From: Roseivirga sp.
GTDB lineage: Bacteria > Bacteroidota > Bacteroidia > Cytophagales > Cyclobacteriaceae
Direction of reading: 5' to 3'
DNA: 64,000 bases
Assembly (NCBI GenBank): GCA_029262895.1
Contig: JAJCYM010000042.1
Coordinates: forward strand, 1 to 64,000
This document shows, one piece after another, positions 51,620 through 60,740 of the stretch. Each line of letters starts with the position of its first letter. The first letter of the stretch is position 1. The position numbers and the translations under genes were made by a program. Below the pieces are notes generated by a model. That model did no database searches and was not told where the DNA came from. It worked only from the letters and a program-made list of their open reading frames with translations.

Positions 51620-52690
51620 ATGTTAGAAAAGCTGCTGGCCATAAAAGCCAGATTTGAAGAAGTAGGACAACTCATTGTACAGCCTGATGCCATGGCTGAC
51701 ATGAAATTGTATTCAAAGCTGAACAAGGAATACAGCGACTTGGATAAGATAGTTAAAGTCTACGATGAGTACCAAAACGTGCTGGATAACATAGACTCTT
51801 CCAAAAAAATGCTGAAGACTGAGAAGGATGAGGAATTCAGGGAGATGGCAAAAATGGAGCTCGATGAATTGACAGGAAGGGAAGTTGAGCTGAATGAAGA
51901 GCTCAAAGTGCTGCTAATCCCTAAAGATCCGGACGATGAAAAAGACGTGATCATGGAAATCAGGGCTGGAGCCGGTGGTGATGAGGCCGGAATTTTTGTT
52001 GGAGATTTGTACCGCATGTATGATAGGTATATTGAAGGCAAGGGTTGGAAAAAGGAGCTTATCAGTCTGAGTGAGGCGAGCTCCGGTGGTTTTAAGGAAA
52101 TCGTGTTTGGTGTTTCAGGTGCGGACGTTTATGGTTCATTGAAGTTTGAATCGGGAGTGCACCGGGTGCAGCGTGTGCCGGTCACCGAATCTCAGGGCAG
52201 GGTACATACTTCGGCCGTTTCAGTTGCGGTGTTGCCTGAGGTGGATGATGTGGATGTCGATCTGGATATGAAGGATGTGAGAAGAGACACCTATCGAAGT
52301 TCGGGTGCTGGAGGTCAACACGTAAACAAAACGGAATCAGCTGTTCGTTTAACTCACCTTCCTACCGGAATTGTAGTGGAATGTCAGGATGGGCGTTCTC
52401 AGCACAAAAATTTTGATAAGGCCTTATCCGTATTGCGGTCACGCCTTTATGAAAGAGAGTTGAAGGCTCAACAAGATGAGATTGCAGGCCACAGAAAGTC
52501 TCTTGTAGGCAGCGGTGATAGGTCTGACAAGATCAGAACATACAATTACCCCCAAGGCCGTGTGACCGACCATCGCATTTCTTATTCTGTGCACAATCTA
52601 CCAACCGTATTGGATGGGCAATTAGAGGATTTCGTTGAAAATCTTCGTATTGCAGAAAATGCGGAGAAGATGAAAGATGGTACTGAGTAA
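51620..52690 (+). CDS. prfA: Peptide chain release factor 1
   Basis: The 356-residue protein has the RF1 stop-codon tripeptide PVT (187-189, in the PxT position) and the catalytic GGQ (231-233, in [15 protein letters not shown]). It releases the peptide at UAA and UAG. Length and domains are standard. Its stop overlaps the start of the YjbQ gene by one base (TAATG), indicating coupling. Confidence 0.97.
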   Translation: MLEKLLAIKARFEEVGQLIVQPDAMADMKLYSKLNKEYSDLDKIVKVYDEYQNVLDNIDSSKKMLKTEKDEEFREMAKMELDELTGREVELNEELKVLLIPKDPDDEKDVIMEIRAGAGGDEAGIFVGDLYRMYDRYIEGKGWKKELISLSEASSGGFKEIVFGVSGADVYGSLKFESGVHRVQRVPVTESQGRVHTSAVSVAVLPEVDDVDVDLDMKDVRRDTYRSSGAGGQHVNKTESAVRLTHLPTGIVVECQDGRSQHKNFDKALSVLRSRLYERELKAQQDEIAGHRKSLVGSGDRSDKIRTYNYPQGRVTDHRISYSVHNLPTVLDGQLEDFVENLRIAENAEKMKDGTE

Positions 52691-53118
52691 TGGAAATCTT
52701 TCAACTTGAAATCTCACTTGCACCACGTGAACGAGGATTTCATCTGATTACAAATGAAATCCTGAGTGAGTTTTCAGAGCTTAAGCAGATTAAGGCCGGA
52801 TTATTGCACGTATTTATCAAACATACTTCTGCGAGTCTGACCATCAATGAAAATGCTGACCCTATGGTCAGAGAAGATTTTGAAGCTCATTTTAATGTAC
52901 TGGTACCTGAGGATGCCAATTACTTCAAACATACCTTTGAAGGCAAAGATGATATGACTTCTCATATCAAGTCATCCATCCTTGGGAATTCCGTGACCCT
53001 GCCTATCACAAATGGCCGCCTTAATCTAGGAATCTGGCAGGGAATCTATCTTTGTGAACACCGCAACAATGGAGGTAGCCGAAAACTTGTGCTTACCGCT
53101 ACCGGCTCAGTTTACTGA
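52690..53118 (+). CDS. YjbQ/UPF0047 family protein
   Basis: The 142-residue protein has the UPF0047 signature FIKHTSASLTINENADP (about 38-54) and the C-terminal WQGIYLCEHRNNGGSRKLVL. Conserved His and Asn residues line a putative metal or ligand pocket. A thiamin-phosphate-synthase-like activity has been reported for some members, but the native role is unclear. It is co-transcribed with prfA; its 3' end overlaps the convergent membrane gene by 7 bp. Confidence 0.9.
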   Translation: MEIFQLEISLAPRERGFHLITNEILSEFSELKQIKAGLLHVFIKHTSASLTINENADPMVREDFEAHFNVLVPEDANYFKHTFEGKDDMTSHIKSSILGNSVTLPITNGRLNLGIWQGIYLCEHRNNGGSRKLVLTATGSVY

Positions 53119-54218
53119 GCTGGCGGAGGATTATCCACTGGTGCCGGGGCCGGAGGAGGTTGTTGACCGGGTGGAGTAATAGGATTAGTATCATCAGCGC
53201 CTTTTTCGTTCGTTTTTAAACCCGCATAGGTGGCTGAACTAATGCCCATAAGGCCTAAAATTCCAGGGTCTAAATCTGGCATCTCGAAATCTACAATCAC
53301 CTTATAGACAAAGAAGACGCCTATGAAAAAAGTGAATATTACACTTTGAAAACGCTGTATACTTACACCGGTACCATCTGACAAAATATTGGTGAAGAAG
53401 TTCTGTTTTTCCGTAGAAACCTTGGCAGGAGTAGGGTCAACTACCACGGGAACCGGGTCTGGGGTTGGGCTGGTTCCGTTTTTATTTTTGTCGATGGTTT
53501 GAGCCACCGCTGCGGTTACGGAACTTATTCCAAGTAAGATCAAGGTGTCAGGTGTCAGCTCAACTAAAATTCCACTATCCGACCATAGGGCAATGTAACT
53601 GCATATTACGATGATGGTCCACCAACCCATTTGTGTCCTTGAAAGGCTGTATTTGTCAGATCCATCAGCTTTCAGGAAAGAATTTCTTTTCACCAAAAAA
53701 CCGAAACATACAATAACAATGACTATGATGATTTTGCCAATCCAGCTTCGAATCGAATAGTAGGGGTCAAAATTAATGGTGATGTTTGGAGCTTCTATAT
53801 GGACATGGTTTCCATCTTTATCACCGAAGCTCATTCGAACTTTTCTTTCGTGGATGCCCCAACTGTTTATGTATTCAAAGAGCAGGCTTTTAAGCGTGTC
53901 GGTTTCATGAAGTATAAAAACAATTCTGTCGTCTTCGACAGACATTGTCCTGTTGGTTGGCAATCGTTGACCATCAATGTAAAGGAATAAGGAATAGTCA
54001 TTCAACTCAACAGAGTCTGGATTGTTAAGCAAAATTTCGATCTGGTCCCTAATTTGGACTGTTGTACTACCACTTCTCTCATCCGTAATCCCATGAATCT
54101 CTGAAATGGAAACTTTGTCATAGACCTTTCCGAACCCCTCTTGAAAGGAATATAGGTCAGATTGAAAGAACACAACAATAGTCAGAAAAGTCAGGGAAGA
54201 ACGTAAAAAAAGTCGCAT
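53112..54218 (-). CDS. Membrane protein with duplicated two-helix module and Pro-rich tail
   Basis: From ATG 54218 the protein is 368 residues. A signal-like N-terminus (LTFLTIVVFFQSDLYS) is followed by a beta-rich exported domain, then a helix (IIIVIVIVCFGFL). Two similar units come next: MGWWTIIVICSYIALW with LILLGISSVTAAVA, and FQSVIFTFFIGVFFVY with LGLMGISSATYAG. They are joined and followed by Pro-rich linkers (PDPVPVVVDPTP; PPGQQPPPAPAP). The duplication is visible but its meaning is unknown. The frame could begin at 54323, but those residues overlap the XRE gene and look non-coding. Confidence 0.68.
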   Translation of the reverse strand: MRLFLRSSLTFLTIVVFFQSDLYSFQEGFGKVYDKVSISEIHGITDERSGSTTVQIRDQIEILLNNPDSVELNDYSLFLYIDGQRLPTNRTMSVEDDRIVFILHETDTLKSLLFEYINSWGIHERKVRMSFGDKDGNHVHIEAPNITINFDPYYSIRSWIGKIIIVIVIVCFGFLVKRNSFLKADGSDKYSLSRTQMGWWTIIVICSYIALWSDSGILVELTPDTLILLGISSVTAAVAQTIDKNKNGTSPTPDPVPVVVDPTPAKVSTEKQNFFTNILSDGTGVSIQRFQSVIFTFFIGVFFVYKVIVDFEMPDLDPGILGLMGISSATYAGLKTNEKGADDTNPITPPGQQPPPAPAPVDNPPPAQ

Positions 54219-54292
54219 TTGGTTCAGGGTTGAAGGAATGTAATAACACCTCAAATTAGACAATATAACGAAATAATAAAATGATAGCTGTG

Positions 54293-54493
54293 CTAATCGC
54301 CAGACTCTAGTTCGAAAAGACAATTGACAGGCGTGTTGAAAATCTCCGAAATCTTCATAGCTAATAACGTAGAAGGAATGTACTTTCCCCGCTCAATGGC
54401 ATTAATGCTTTGCCTTGATACGCCTACCAAAGATGCGAGCTCTTCCTGTGTAATTTTTCTGCTTTTTCTTTCTTGTTTCAACACGTTCTTCAT
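54293..54493 (-). CDS. XRE-family helix-turn-helix transcriptional regulator
   Basis: The 66-residue protein is a single Cro/C1-type HTH: KITQEELASLVGVSRQSINA (13-32) and IERGKYIPSTLLAMKISEIF. It resembles the small YozG-like regulators often paired with a membrane protein. The following minus-strand gene, 74 bp downstream, encodes the duplicated-module membrane protein, which may be such a partner. Confidence 0.92.
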   Translation of the reverse strand: MKNVLKQERKSRKITQEELASLVGVSRQSINAIERGKYIPSTLLAMKISEIFNTPVNCLFELESGD

Positions 54494-54647
54494 GACCAGG
54501 ATTTTTTATTTGTAAAACTAAGTCGACAAGGAAAAGTGGGTGCTAACACAAGGTTAACTAATTATTACATTTTTTGGCCCCATATGCACCTATATTAGGT
54601 GGCGGTTAAAAATTTGTGAACGCATGCTCAACAAAAGGATTTTGTAA

Positions 54648-54655
54648 TATCTTTG
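54648..54655 (+). promoter_or_regulatory. Bacteroidota -7 promoter element
   Basis: TATCTTTG matches the TAnnTTTG consensus exactly and lies 20 bases before the ATG of the small membrane protein gene, placing a start site near 54661. No clear -33 TTTG at the expected spacing is seen, so the assignment rests on one box. Confidence 0.4.
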
Positions 54656-54675
54656 CAGTGCTAAAGCACAAGAAT

Positions 54676-54813
54676 ATGTTTTTCGATCCACCTATTGGCG
54701 ATGGCGCCAACACCTTTCTTTGGATAGTCGTTTGTTTAATCGGCTTCGCAGTGGCCATTAGTCAGCATGACTCCATTTTTGCGGGTAAAAAGAAGAAAAA
54801 GGAAGATCACTAG
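54676..54813 (+). CDS. Small single-span membrane protein
   Basis: The 45-residue protein from ATG 54676 (MFFDPPIGDGANTF) has one membrane helix (LWIVVCLIGFAVAISQ, about 15-30) and a Lys-rich tail (GKKKKKEDH), giving an inside-positive C-terminus. The frame can be extended upstream to 54616 but without a better start. A TAnnTTTG element precedes it. Size and layout resemble accessory subunits of oxidases such as CcoQ, but no such genes are adjacent, so it remains hypothetical. Confidence 0.55.
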   Translation: MFFDPPIGDGANTFLWIVVCLIGFAVAISQHDSIFAGKKKKKEDH

Positions 54814-54872
54814 TCTTTCTACGTACTATTTATTGAGGTCGGTTGAAGGCCCTAGTAACAGGTGGTCTGGAA

Positions 54873-56315
54873 TTAGACCGTCTTACCCTCTTTTTTTGTT
54901 TCTAAAATAGCCATGGCTGTCTCTTGGATAAGAGACCAGGCATTTTTAACATGGACTTTGGTCAGGTTTGTATTGCCCATGGCCAAACGCAAAGTAAACT
55001 TTCCATTTAGTGTGGTTTGCATAAAAAAGAGCCTGCCGGTGCGGTTAACCTGTTCCATAATAGACTTATTCAATTGCTCCAGCTCCCTTTCGTTGAAGCC
55101 TGTTGGCTCAAACCTGAAACAAACCGTATTCAAAGGCACCGGAGCCATCAATCGGAATTCCGGATGTGTTTCAATTTCGCTCTTGAGCCATTGGCCATAT
55201 GAGATATGATCTCGAATCCTGCTGCGAATTCCTTCTACACCCATTTCTCGGATAACAAACCAAAGCTTTAATGCACGGAACCTTCGCCCAAGTGGTATGC
55301 CCCAGTCCCGGAAGTTCTTCACTTCATCATCAACAGAGGTTTTCAAATAGTCAGGAGTAATGGTAAAGGTGTTGATAAGAGCCATTGGGTCTTTGACAAA
55401 GTAGGCTGTGCAATCGAAATTGGTGAACATCCATTTGTGTGGATTGAAAACAAAAGAATCGGCCTTTTCCACTCCTTTAGACATCCACCTCATTTCAGGG
55501 ACAATCAAGGCAGTTCCCGCATAAGCCGCATCCACATGATGCCAAATGGCATGTTCCAGGCAAATATCTGCGATCTCATCAATTGGGTCTATGGCAGTGC
55601 TACTGGTGGTCCCAATGGCGGAAACCACGCACAAGGGTGTGAGTCCCTGTTTTATGTCTTCATGGATTACTTGTCGCAGATGAGCTGGTTTCATGGCGAA
55701 GTTTTCATCCACGTCAATTTTTCTAAGGTTGTTCAGGCCAAGCCCGGCAATTTTCACTCCCTTGTCAATAGAAGAATGAATTTCCTGAGAGGAGTAGACC
55801 ACGAAGTTTTCCTCATTTGAGAAACCTCGTTCATTAATCTGATAGCCAGACTTGCGTTCACGGGCTGTCAATATTGCGCAAAGTGTTGCCGTAGATGCGG
55901 TGTCCTGAATTACCCCGGTAAATGATTTGGAGAGACCGAGCATCTGCCGAAGCCAGTTCATCATTTGCTCTTCCAGCTCAGCCGCAGCTGGAGAGGTAAG
56001 CCATTGCATGCATTGGGCACCCAGGGTGGCGGTGAGCATTTCGGCTAGAATGGAAGGTTTACTCTTGTTTCCAGGGAAATAGGCCATAAAATTGGGGCTT
56101 TCCCAATGCGTCATACCCGGAAGAATCTTGGCTTTAAAGTCCTTGAAAATGGCATCAAACTCCTGGCTTTTTTCCGGTGGGGTTTCAGGTATTTGCTTGA
56201 TTATATCTCCCGGAGCAACATCGGGAAGCACTGGGTAATCCTCCACATTATCCAGGTAGTCTGCCATCCAGTCTACTAGTTCATGTGCGTACTTTCTAAA
56301 TTCTTGGGTATCCAT
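54873..56315 (-). CDS. Pyridoxal-dependent decarboxylase (aromatic-L-amino-acid/group II type)
   Basis: The 480-residue group II decarboxylase has HVDAAYAGTAL with the PLP-N1-binding Asp272, and the Schiff-base lysine Lys304 in FNPHKWMFTNFDC. The N-terminal NFMAYFPGNKSKPSIL and the QDTASTATL stretch are shared with aromatic amino acid decarboxylases. Products would be tyramine, tryptamine, phenylethylamine or dopamine depending on substrate. The gene stands alone with no transporter adjacent. Length matches the animal-like AADC subgroup. Confidence 0.9.
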   Translation of the reverse strand: MDTQEFRKYAHELVDWMADYLDNVEDYPVLPDVAPGDIIKQIPETPPEKSQEFDAIFKDFKAKILPGMTHWESPNFMAYFPGNKSKPSILAEMLTATLGAQCMQWLTSPAAAELEEQMMNWLRQMLGLSKSFTGVIQDTASTATLCAILTARERKSGYQINERGFSNEENFVVYSSQEIHSSIDKGVKIAGLGLNNLRKIDVDENFAMKPAHLRQVIHEDIKQGLTPLCVVSAIGTTSSTAIDPIDEIADICLEHAIWHHVDAAYAGTALIVPEMRWMSKGVEKADSFVFNPHKWMFTNFDCTAYFVKDPMALINTFTITPDYLKTSVDDEVKNFRDWGIPLGRRFRALKLWFVIREMGVEGIRSRIRDHISYGQWLKSEIETHPEFRLMAPVPLNTVCFRFEPTGFNERELEQLNKSIMEQVNRTGRLFFMQTTLNGKFTLRLAMGNTNLTKVHVKNAWSLIQETAMAILETKKEGKTV

Positions 56316-56413
56316 ATTTAACGATTATCTGCCATATCGACCGAAAACTAATTTAGCATATTAATTGATGTGCATAGATGAGTAAATTATTAGAAACAAC
56401 AATTCTATTCAAT

Positions 56414-57013
56414 ATGAAAATGAAAAGAAGTACAATCGCGATCATTGTGATCCTGGTTATAGGAATATTTATCTATTCCACATTTAAGGGCAACTATAAC
56501 AAGATGGTGACTTTGGAAGAAGGCATTGGAGGTTCTTGGGCTCAGGTCGAAAACCAATATCAAAGAAGAGCTGATCTAATTCCGAATTTGGTCAATACGG
56601 TAAAAGGATATGCTGAATTTGAGCAAGAGACACTAACAGGAGTAATCGAAGCAAGGGCAAAAGCCACATCGGTTAGTATTGACCCTAGCAACCTTACCCC
56701 GTCAGCTATTGCAAACTTTGAACAAGCACAGCAAGGCTTGAGTGGGGCTTTAAGTAGACTTTTAGTCACTGTGGAGCGCTATCCTGACCTTAAGGCAAAT
56801 CAACAATTTCAGCAATTGCAAGTACAGCTTGAAGGTACTGAGAACAGAATTGCCGTGGAAAGAAGAAGCTTTAACCAAACGGTTCAAGGATTCAATACAC
56901 TGATCAGAAAATTTCCTCAAACACTCATAGCCAATATGTTTGGTTTTGAGAAGAAGGGCTATTTCGAAGCCAAAGAAGGCGCTGAAGAAGTACCTGAAGT
57001 AACTTTCGAATAA
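56414..57013 (+). CDS. lemA: LemA family protein
   Basis: From ATG 56414 the protein has an N-terminal membrane helix (STIAIIVILVIGIFIYSTF), then the LemA core. This includes NYNKMVTLEEGIGGSWAQVENQ, YQRRADLIPNLVNTVKGY, the LSGALSRLLVTVERYPDLKA block and FNTLIRKFPQTL. It projects a helical domain out of the inner membrane. A start at 56378 would add 12 residues. It overlaps the next gene's ATG by one base and heads a three-gene operon with two TPM-domain proteins. Confidence 0.93.
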   Translation: MKMKRSTIAIIVILVIGIFIYSTFKGNYNKMVTLEEGIGGSWAQVENQYQRRADLIPNLVNTVKGYAEFEQETLTGVIEARAKATSVSIDPSNLTPSAIANFEQAQQGLSGALSRLLVTVERYPDLKANQQFQQLQVQLEGTENRIAVERRSFNQTVQGFNTLIRKFPQTLIANMFGFEKKGYFEAKEGAEEVPEVTFE

Positions 57014-57450
57014 TGGCGAGCGAAAATTTTTCAGAAGCCCACCGACAGGTTATTAAAGAGGCTATTAAAGAAGCGGAGCTCAACACCTCCGGAGAGATTA
57101 GAGTGCATTTGGAAAACCATTGCAAAACCGAGAATGTGCTCGACAGAGCCAGTCAGGTTTTTGCTATGCTTAAAATGCATCAGACGGAACAACGCAATGG
57201 CGTACTGGTTTATATGGCGGTGAAAGATCACAAGTTTGCCATTATTGGTGATGCAGGGATTAATGCGAAAGTGGAGGAAGATTTTTGGAATATCACCAAG
57301 GACAAAATGTTAGAACATTTCAAAAATGGTGATCTGGTGGAAGGTTTAAAAACCGGAATCCTATGTGCGGGCGAAAGGCTTTCTGAGTTCTTTCCTTATC
57401 AAAGTGATGATAGCAACGAGCTATCAGACGACATTTCATTTGGATCATAA
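57013..57450 (+). CDS. TPM-domain protein, cytosolic type
   Basis: The 145-residue protein has a TPM domain (INTSGEIRVHLENH-like start, NGVLVYMAVKDHKFAIIGD, FKNGDLVEGLKTGI) but no signal peptide or membrane helix. In the family the acidic and Asp residues coordinate metal; some plant members have phosphatase activity. It lies between LemA and the secreted TPM protein with no gap, so the three probably work together at the membrane. The specific role is unknown. Confidence 0.85.
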   Translation: MASENFSEAHRQVIKEAIKEAELNTSGEIRVHLENHCKTENVLDRASQVFAMLKMHQTEQRNGVLVYMAVKDHKFAIIGDAGINAKVEEDFWNITKDKMLEHFKNGDLVEGLKTGILCAGERLSEFFPYQSDDSNELSDDISFGS

Positions 57451-57453
57451 ATT

Positions 57454-58248
57454 ATGAGATATAGAATTTTAATAATGCTGTTGTTGGCAACAGTTACAGT
57501 GTTTGCCCAAAGAGATATTCCGGAAAGGCCAAGCCCACCACGTTTGGTAAATGACTTAACTCAAAGCACCTTATCTGGGAATGAAATAAGCCGTCTTGAA
57601 AGAAAACTTTTGAACTACGAAGACAGCACATCTACTCAAGTGGCGATAGTGATTGTGAATTCCTTAAATGGTTATGAGGTAGTGGATTTTGCCCAAAGAA
57701 CAGGAGAAAAATGGGGTGTAGGACAATCCAATAAAGATAATGGTGTATTAATCCTGGTAGCCATTAGGGACAGAGGGCTTGCTATTGTGACAGGATATGG
57801 CATGGAAGGCTCAATTCCAGATGCAGCAACTTTTACTATCCGAGAGGATTACATGAACCCTAATTTCCGCGATGGTGATTTCTATAAAGGACTGGATGAG
57901 GGAACAGATGTAATCATGAAGTTGGCTTCCGGGGAATTTAAGGCAGATCAAATCGGTAGAAGAAGATCTTCCGGTGATGGCGAAAGCAAGGGGTTCCCAT
58001 TCGGGTTTTTGTTTATCATATTCTTTTTTGTGATCCCAGCCATTTTTGGAAAACGTAGAGGAAGAAACAGTGTGGGTTCCAGATCATTCCCTTGGTGGAT
58101 ATTCCTATTGGGAAATGGATCACACAGAGGCGGTAGTAACTGGAACGATTTCCGCGGAGGCGGAGGAGGCTTCGGTGGTGGAGGTGGCGGCTTCGGAGGT
58201 TTCGGAGGCGGCAGCTTTGGAGGCGGAGGTTCGGGCGGTAGTTGGTAA
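57454..58248 (+). CDS. TPM-domain protein, secreted/membrane-anchored with Gly-rich tail
   Basis: The 264-residue protein has a signal peptide (ILIMLLLATVTVFAQ), then a TPM domain (about 30-165: STQVAIVIVNSLNGYEVVDF, GQSNKDNGVLILVAIRDRG, YGMEGSIPDA). A membrane helix (FLFIIFFFVIPAIFG, about 188-202) and a Gly/Ser/Phe-rich tail (about 230-264) follow. It fits the YgcG-type layout. The gene ends the lemA operon and is followed by a terminator. Confidence 0.88.
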   Translation: MRYRILIMLLLATVTVFAQRDIPERPSPPRLVNDLTQSTLSGNEISRLERKLLNYEDSTSTQVAIVIVNSLNGYEVVDFAQRTGEKWGVGQSNKDNGVLILVAIRDRGLAIVTGYGMEGSIPDAATFTIREDYMNPNFRDGDFYKGLDEGTDVIMKLASGEFKADQIGRRRSSGDGESKGFPFGFLFIIFFFVIPAIFGKRRGRNSVGSRSFPWWIFLLGNGSHRGGSNWNDFRGGGGGFGGGGGGFGGFGGGSFGGGGSGGSW

Positions 58249-58269
58249 CCAATATTCCGATCAAGACAT

Positions 58270-58297
58270 AAGGCTTCTTTTATTAGAGGCCTTTTTT
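58270..58297 (+). terminator. Rho-independent terminator of the lemA operon
   Basis: AAGGCTTCT and AGAGGCCTT pair over 9 positions (one G-U) around a TTTATT loop, followed by six T. It lies 21 bp past the stop of the secreted TPM gene. Confidence 0.85.
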
Positions 58298-58324
58298 ATT
58301 TAACCTTGTTGAAAAGAGACCATT

Positions 58325-58741
58325 ATGAACACACCTTTTCATCTAGCATTTCCCGTACTAAGCATTCAAGACACCAAAGACTTCTTTGGAAACCTTCTGG
58401 GTTGCGATATTGGCCGGTCTACTGATAAATGGGTAGACTTCAATTTCTTTGGCCATCAACTCAGTGCCCACCTTAAACCTGAAGAGGTCAGTGAGGCAGC
58501 CAAGAATGGAGTAGATGGCAAGGCGGTGCCGGTAAGGCACTTTGGAGCCATTCTGGAATGGAAGCAATGGCAGGAACTTTCAGAAAAGCTGAAAGCAGAA
58601 GACATCGATTTTATTATAGAACCCTACATTCGCTTTGAAGGAGAAGTGGGTGAACAAGCCACTATGTTCTTTCTGGACCCAAGCGGAAATGCGCTTGAGT
58701 TCAAAGCTTTTAAAGACAAGTCCCAAATCTTCGCCAAATGA
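58325..58741 (+). CDS. VOC-superfamily protein (glyoxalase/dioxygenase-like)
   Basis: The 138-residue protein has a paired beta-alpha-beta-beta-beta fold: [20 protein letters not shown] at the N-terminus and [19 protein letters not shown] at the C-terminus, with metal-ligand-like His and Glu at the ends of each half. Substrate is unknown. Its stop overlaps the start of the amidohydrolase gene by 4 bp, suggesting a shared pathway. Confidence 0.85.
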   Translation: MNTPFHLAFPVLSIQDTKDFFGNLLGCDIGRSTDKWVDFNFFGHQLSAHLKPEEVSEAAKNGVDGKAVPVRHFGAILEWKQWQELSEKLKAEDIDFIIEPYIRFEGEVGEQATMFFLDPSGNALEFKAFKDKSQIFAK

Positions 58742-60003
58742 AAAGATTCTACAGTATTCTAATCCTCCTCTTTCTGTCCTTGCCGGTGCTTTCTCAAACT
58801 TCTGGCTATGTCTTAAAACCAGACCGCGTATTTGACGGCCTTGAAATCCAATCAGGTTGGGAGGTGATTGTAGAAGGTAACAAGATTATTTATGCAGGTC
58901 AGCCCAATGCGAGACTTTCAAGGAACAAAACGGTCGTTGATATGCCGGGTATGACGTTGATGCCAGGCTTGATAGAGGGCCATTCGCATATTTTGCTGCA
59001 TCCATACAATGAAACTAGCTGGAACGATCAGGTTTTGAAAGAATCAATAGCCGAAAGGTCGGCCAGAGCAGTAAATCACCTGAGAAACTCCTTGATGGCT
59101 GGTGTTACCACCATGCGAGACTTGGGTTCTGAAGGCGCTGATTATGCCGATGTAGGCCTCAAGCAAGCTGTAGAAAAAGGCGTGATTCCTGGTCCGAGGT
59201 TATTGGTGGCAGGTAAGGCCATGGTAGTGACAGGAAGTTATGGCCCCAAAGGTTTTCGAGATGGTGTTGAAGTACCACTTGGCGCGGAGGAAGCGGATGG
59301 TGTAGATGATATCATGCGAATTACACGTGATCAAATCGGTCACGGGGCAGATTTTATTAAGGTCTATGCGGATTACCGCTGGAGTCCAGAAAAAACCGCA
59401 GCACCTACTTTTACAATTGCGGAATTAAAGCTGATTAAGGAAGTGGCCGAAAGCAGCGGCCGCTATGTGGTCGCACATGCTTCTTCGGCAGAAGGTATGA
59501 TGAGAGCGATCCATGCAGGCGTGGAGACCATCGAGCATGGTGATGGGGGAACAAAAGAGGTTTTTGAGTTGATGGCACGTGAAGGCGTGGCGTTCTGTCC
59601 CACTATAGCCGCTGGAGATGCGATTACGCAATACGGAGGCTGGAACAAAGGTACTGACCCAGAACCTGCACGAATTCAGAATAAAAGAAGAAGCGTAAAA
59701 TTGGCCTTGGATGCTGGTGTCAAAATCGTTTTTGGTGGTGATGTTGGCGTATTCCCTCATGGGGGTAATGTGATCGAATTGGAGTTAATGGTTGAATATG
59801 GCATGAGTATTAAAGATGCTATGATTTCGGCTACTTCAATGAACGCTGAGCAATTTCATCTCAACAATCTGGGCCAAGTCAAATCGGACTTCCTGGCGGA
59901 CCTTATTGCCGTGGAGGGAAATCCAATGAACGACATTTCAAAATTGAGGCAAGTCCGATTTGTGATGAAGGATGGTGTGATCTACAAACAAGCTGACAAA
60001 TGA
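58738..60003 (+). CDS. Secreted amidohydrolase (Xaa-Pro dipeptidase/imidazolonepropionase-like)
   Basis: The 421-residue protein has a signal peptide ([14 protein letters not shown]). An amidohydrolase domain follows, with GLIEGHSHI metal motif (about 77-85), a Lys in FIKVYADYR that may be carbamylated, [20 protein letters not shown] and [14 protein letters not shown]. It likely hydrolyses a cyclic amide or dipeptide outside the cytoplasm. It overlaps the VOC gene and the DJ-1 lipoprotein gene by 4 bp each. Confidence 0.88.
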   Translation: MKRFYSILILLFLSLPVLSQTSGYVLKPDRVFDGLEIQSGWEVIVEGNKIIYAGQPNARLSRNKTVVDMPGMTLMPGLIEGHSHILLHPYNETSWNDQVLKESIAERSARAVNHLRNSLMAGVTTMRDLGSEGADYADVGLKQAVEKGVIPGPRLLVAGKAMVVTGSYGPKGFRDGVEVPLGAEEADGVDDIMRITRDQIGHGADFIKVYADYRWSPEKTAAPTFTIAELKLIKEVAESSGRYVVAHASSAEGMMRAIHAGVETIEHGDGGTKEVFELMAREGVAFCPTIAAGDAITQYGGWNKGTDPEPARIQNKRRSVKLALDAGVKIVFGGDVGVFPHGGNVIELELMVEYGMSIKDAMISATSMNAEQFHLNNLGQVKSDFLADLIAVEGNPMNDISKLRQVRFVMKDGVIYKQADK

Positions 60004-60737
60004 AAAAGATATTAGTACTCGGTCTATCGTTAATGGCGGTGGTGGCATGTGGTAGATTTGAAGAAGACAAAAATCAAGTTGCACAAACAACTAAATCTAT
60101 TTTTAGTGAAGCAGCCAAACCTGATAAAGTCCTCAATGTTGCTTTCCTGGCTATTGACGGGGTCTATAATTCCGAACTGATGGCACCTTTTGATATTTTC
60201 CATCATACCGTTTTTCATGTTGATCCCGGAATGAAAGTCTTTATCGTTTCGCCTACCAAGGAGGTCATTACTACTTTTGAAGGTATCCGGGTGATGCCTG
60301 ACTACAGCTTTGATGATGTGCCGGATATTGATGTGCTAGTTGTGCCCAGCGCAGAGCATAATATGGATACGGATCTGGAAGATGAACGACTCATTTCATT
60401 TGTACGCGAAAAGGGCACAAAAGCACAATACATCATGTCGCTTTGTGATGGCGCATTCATTCTGGCCCAAGCCGGGTTATTGAACGATTTGAAGAGCACT
60501 ACATTCCCCGGAGATATTTCACAATTCAGAGAGACTTTCCCACATCTGGACGTTTATGAGGACGTGAACTTTGTGCATGATGGAAAAACGATCACTTCAG
60601 CCGGGGGAGCCAGCTCTTACAATCCCGCCCTTTATTTAGTGGAGTATTTATACGGAAAAAAGGCCGCGGATGGCGTTGCAGAGGGCATGGTCATTGATTG
60701 GAATGTCCACGCTGTCAAGAGCATTCTTCCAGACTAA
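60000..60737 (+). CDS. DJ-1/PfpI-family lipoprotein
   Basis: The 245-residue protein has a lipobox (AVVAC, Cys17). A DJ-1/PfpI glutamine-amidotransferase-like domain follows, with nucleophile Cys149 in MSLCDGAFILA and the preceding acid in VAFLAIDGVYNSELMAPFD. This family includes isonitrile hydratases, chaperones and the GATase domain of AraC-type regulators. A lipoprotein version is unusual. It is the last gene of a VOC-amidohydrolase-DJ-1 operon and ends 3 bp from the convergent ABC gene. Confidence 0.85.
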   Translation: MKKILVLGLSLMAVVACGRFEEDKNQVAQTTKSIFSEAAKPDKVLNVAFLAIDGVYNSELMAPFDIFHHTVFHVDPGMKVFIVSPTKEVITTFEGIRVMPDYSFDDVPDIDVLVVPSAEHNMDTDLEDERLISFVREKGTKAQYIMSLCDGAFILAQAGLLNDLKSTTFPGDISQFRETFPHLDVYEDVNFVHDGKTITSAGGASSYNPALYLVEYLYGKKAADGVAEGMVIDWNVHAVKSILPD

Positions 60738-60740
60738 CCT

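Noticed and set aside
54857-54875. Small inverted repeat GGTCT-GGAATT-AGACC after the 45-residue membrane protein gene
   Set aside because: The stem is only 5 bp and is not followed by a T run on either strand, so a terminator call is not supported.
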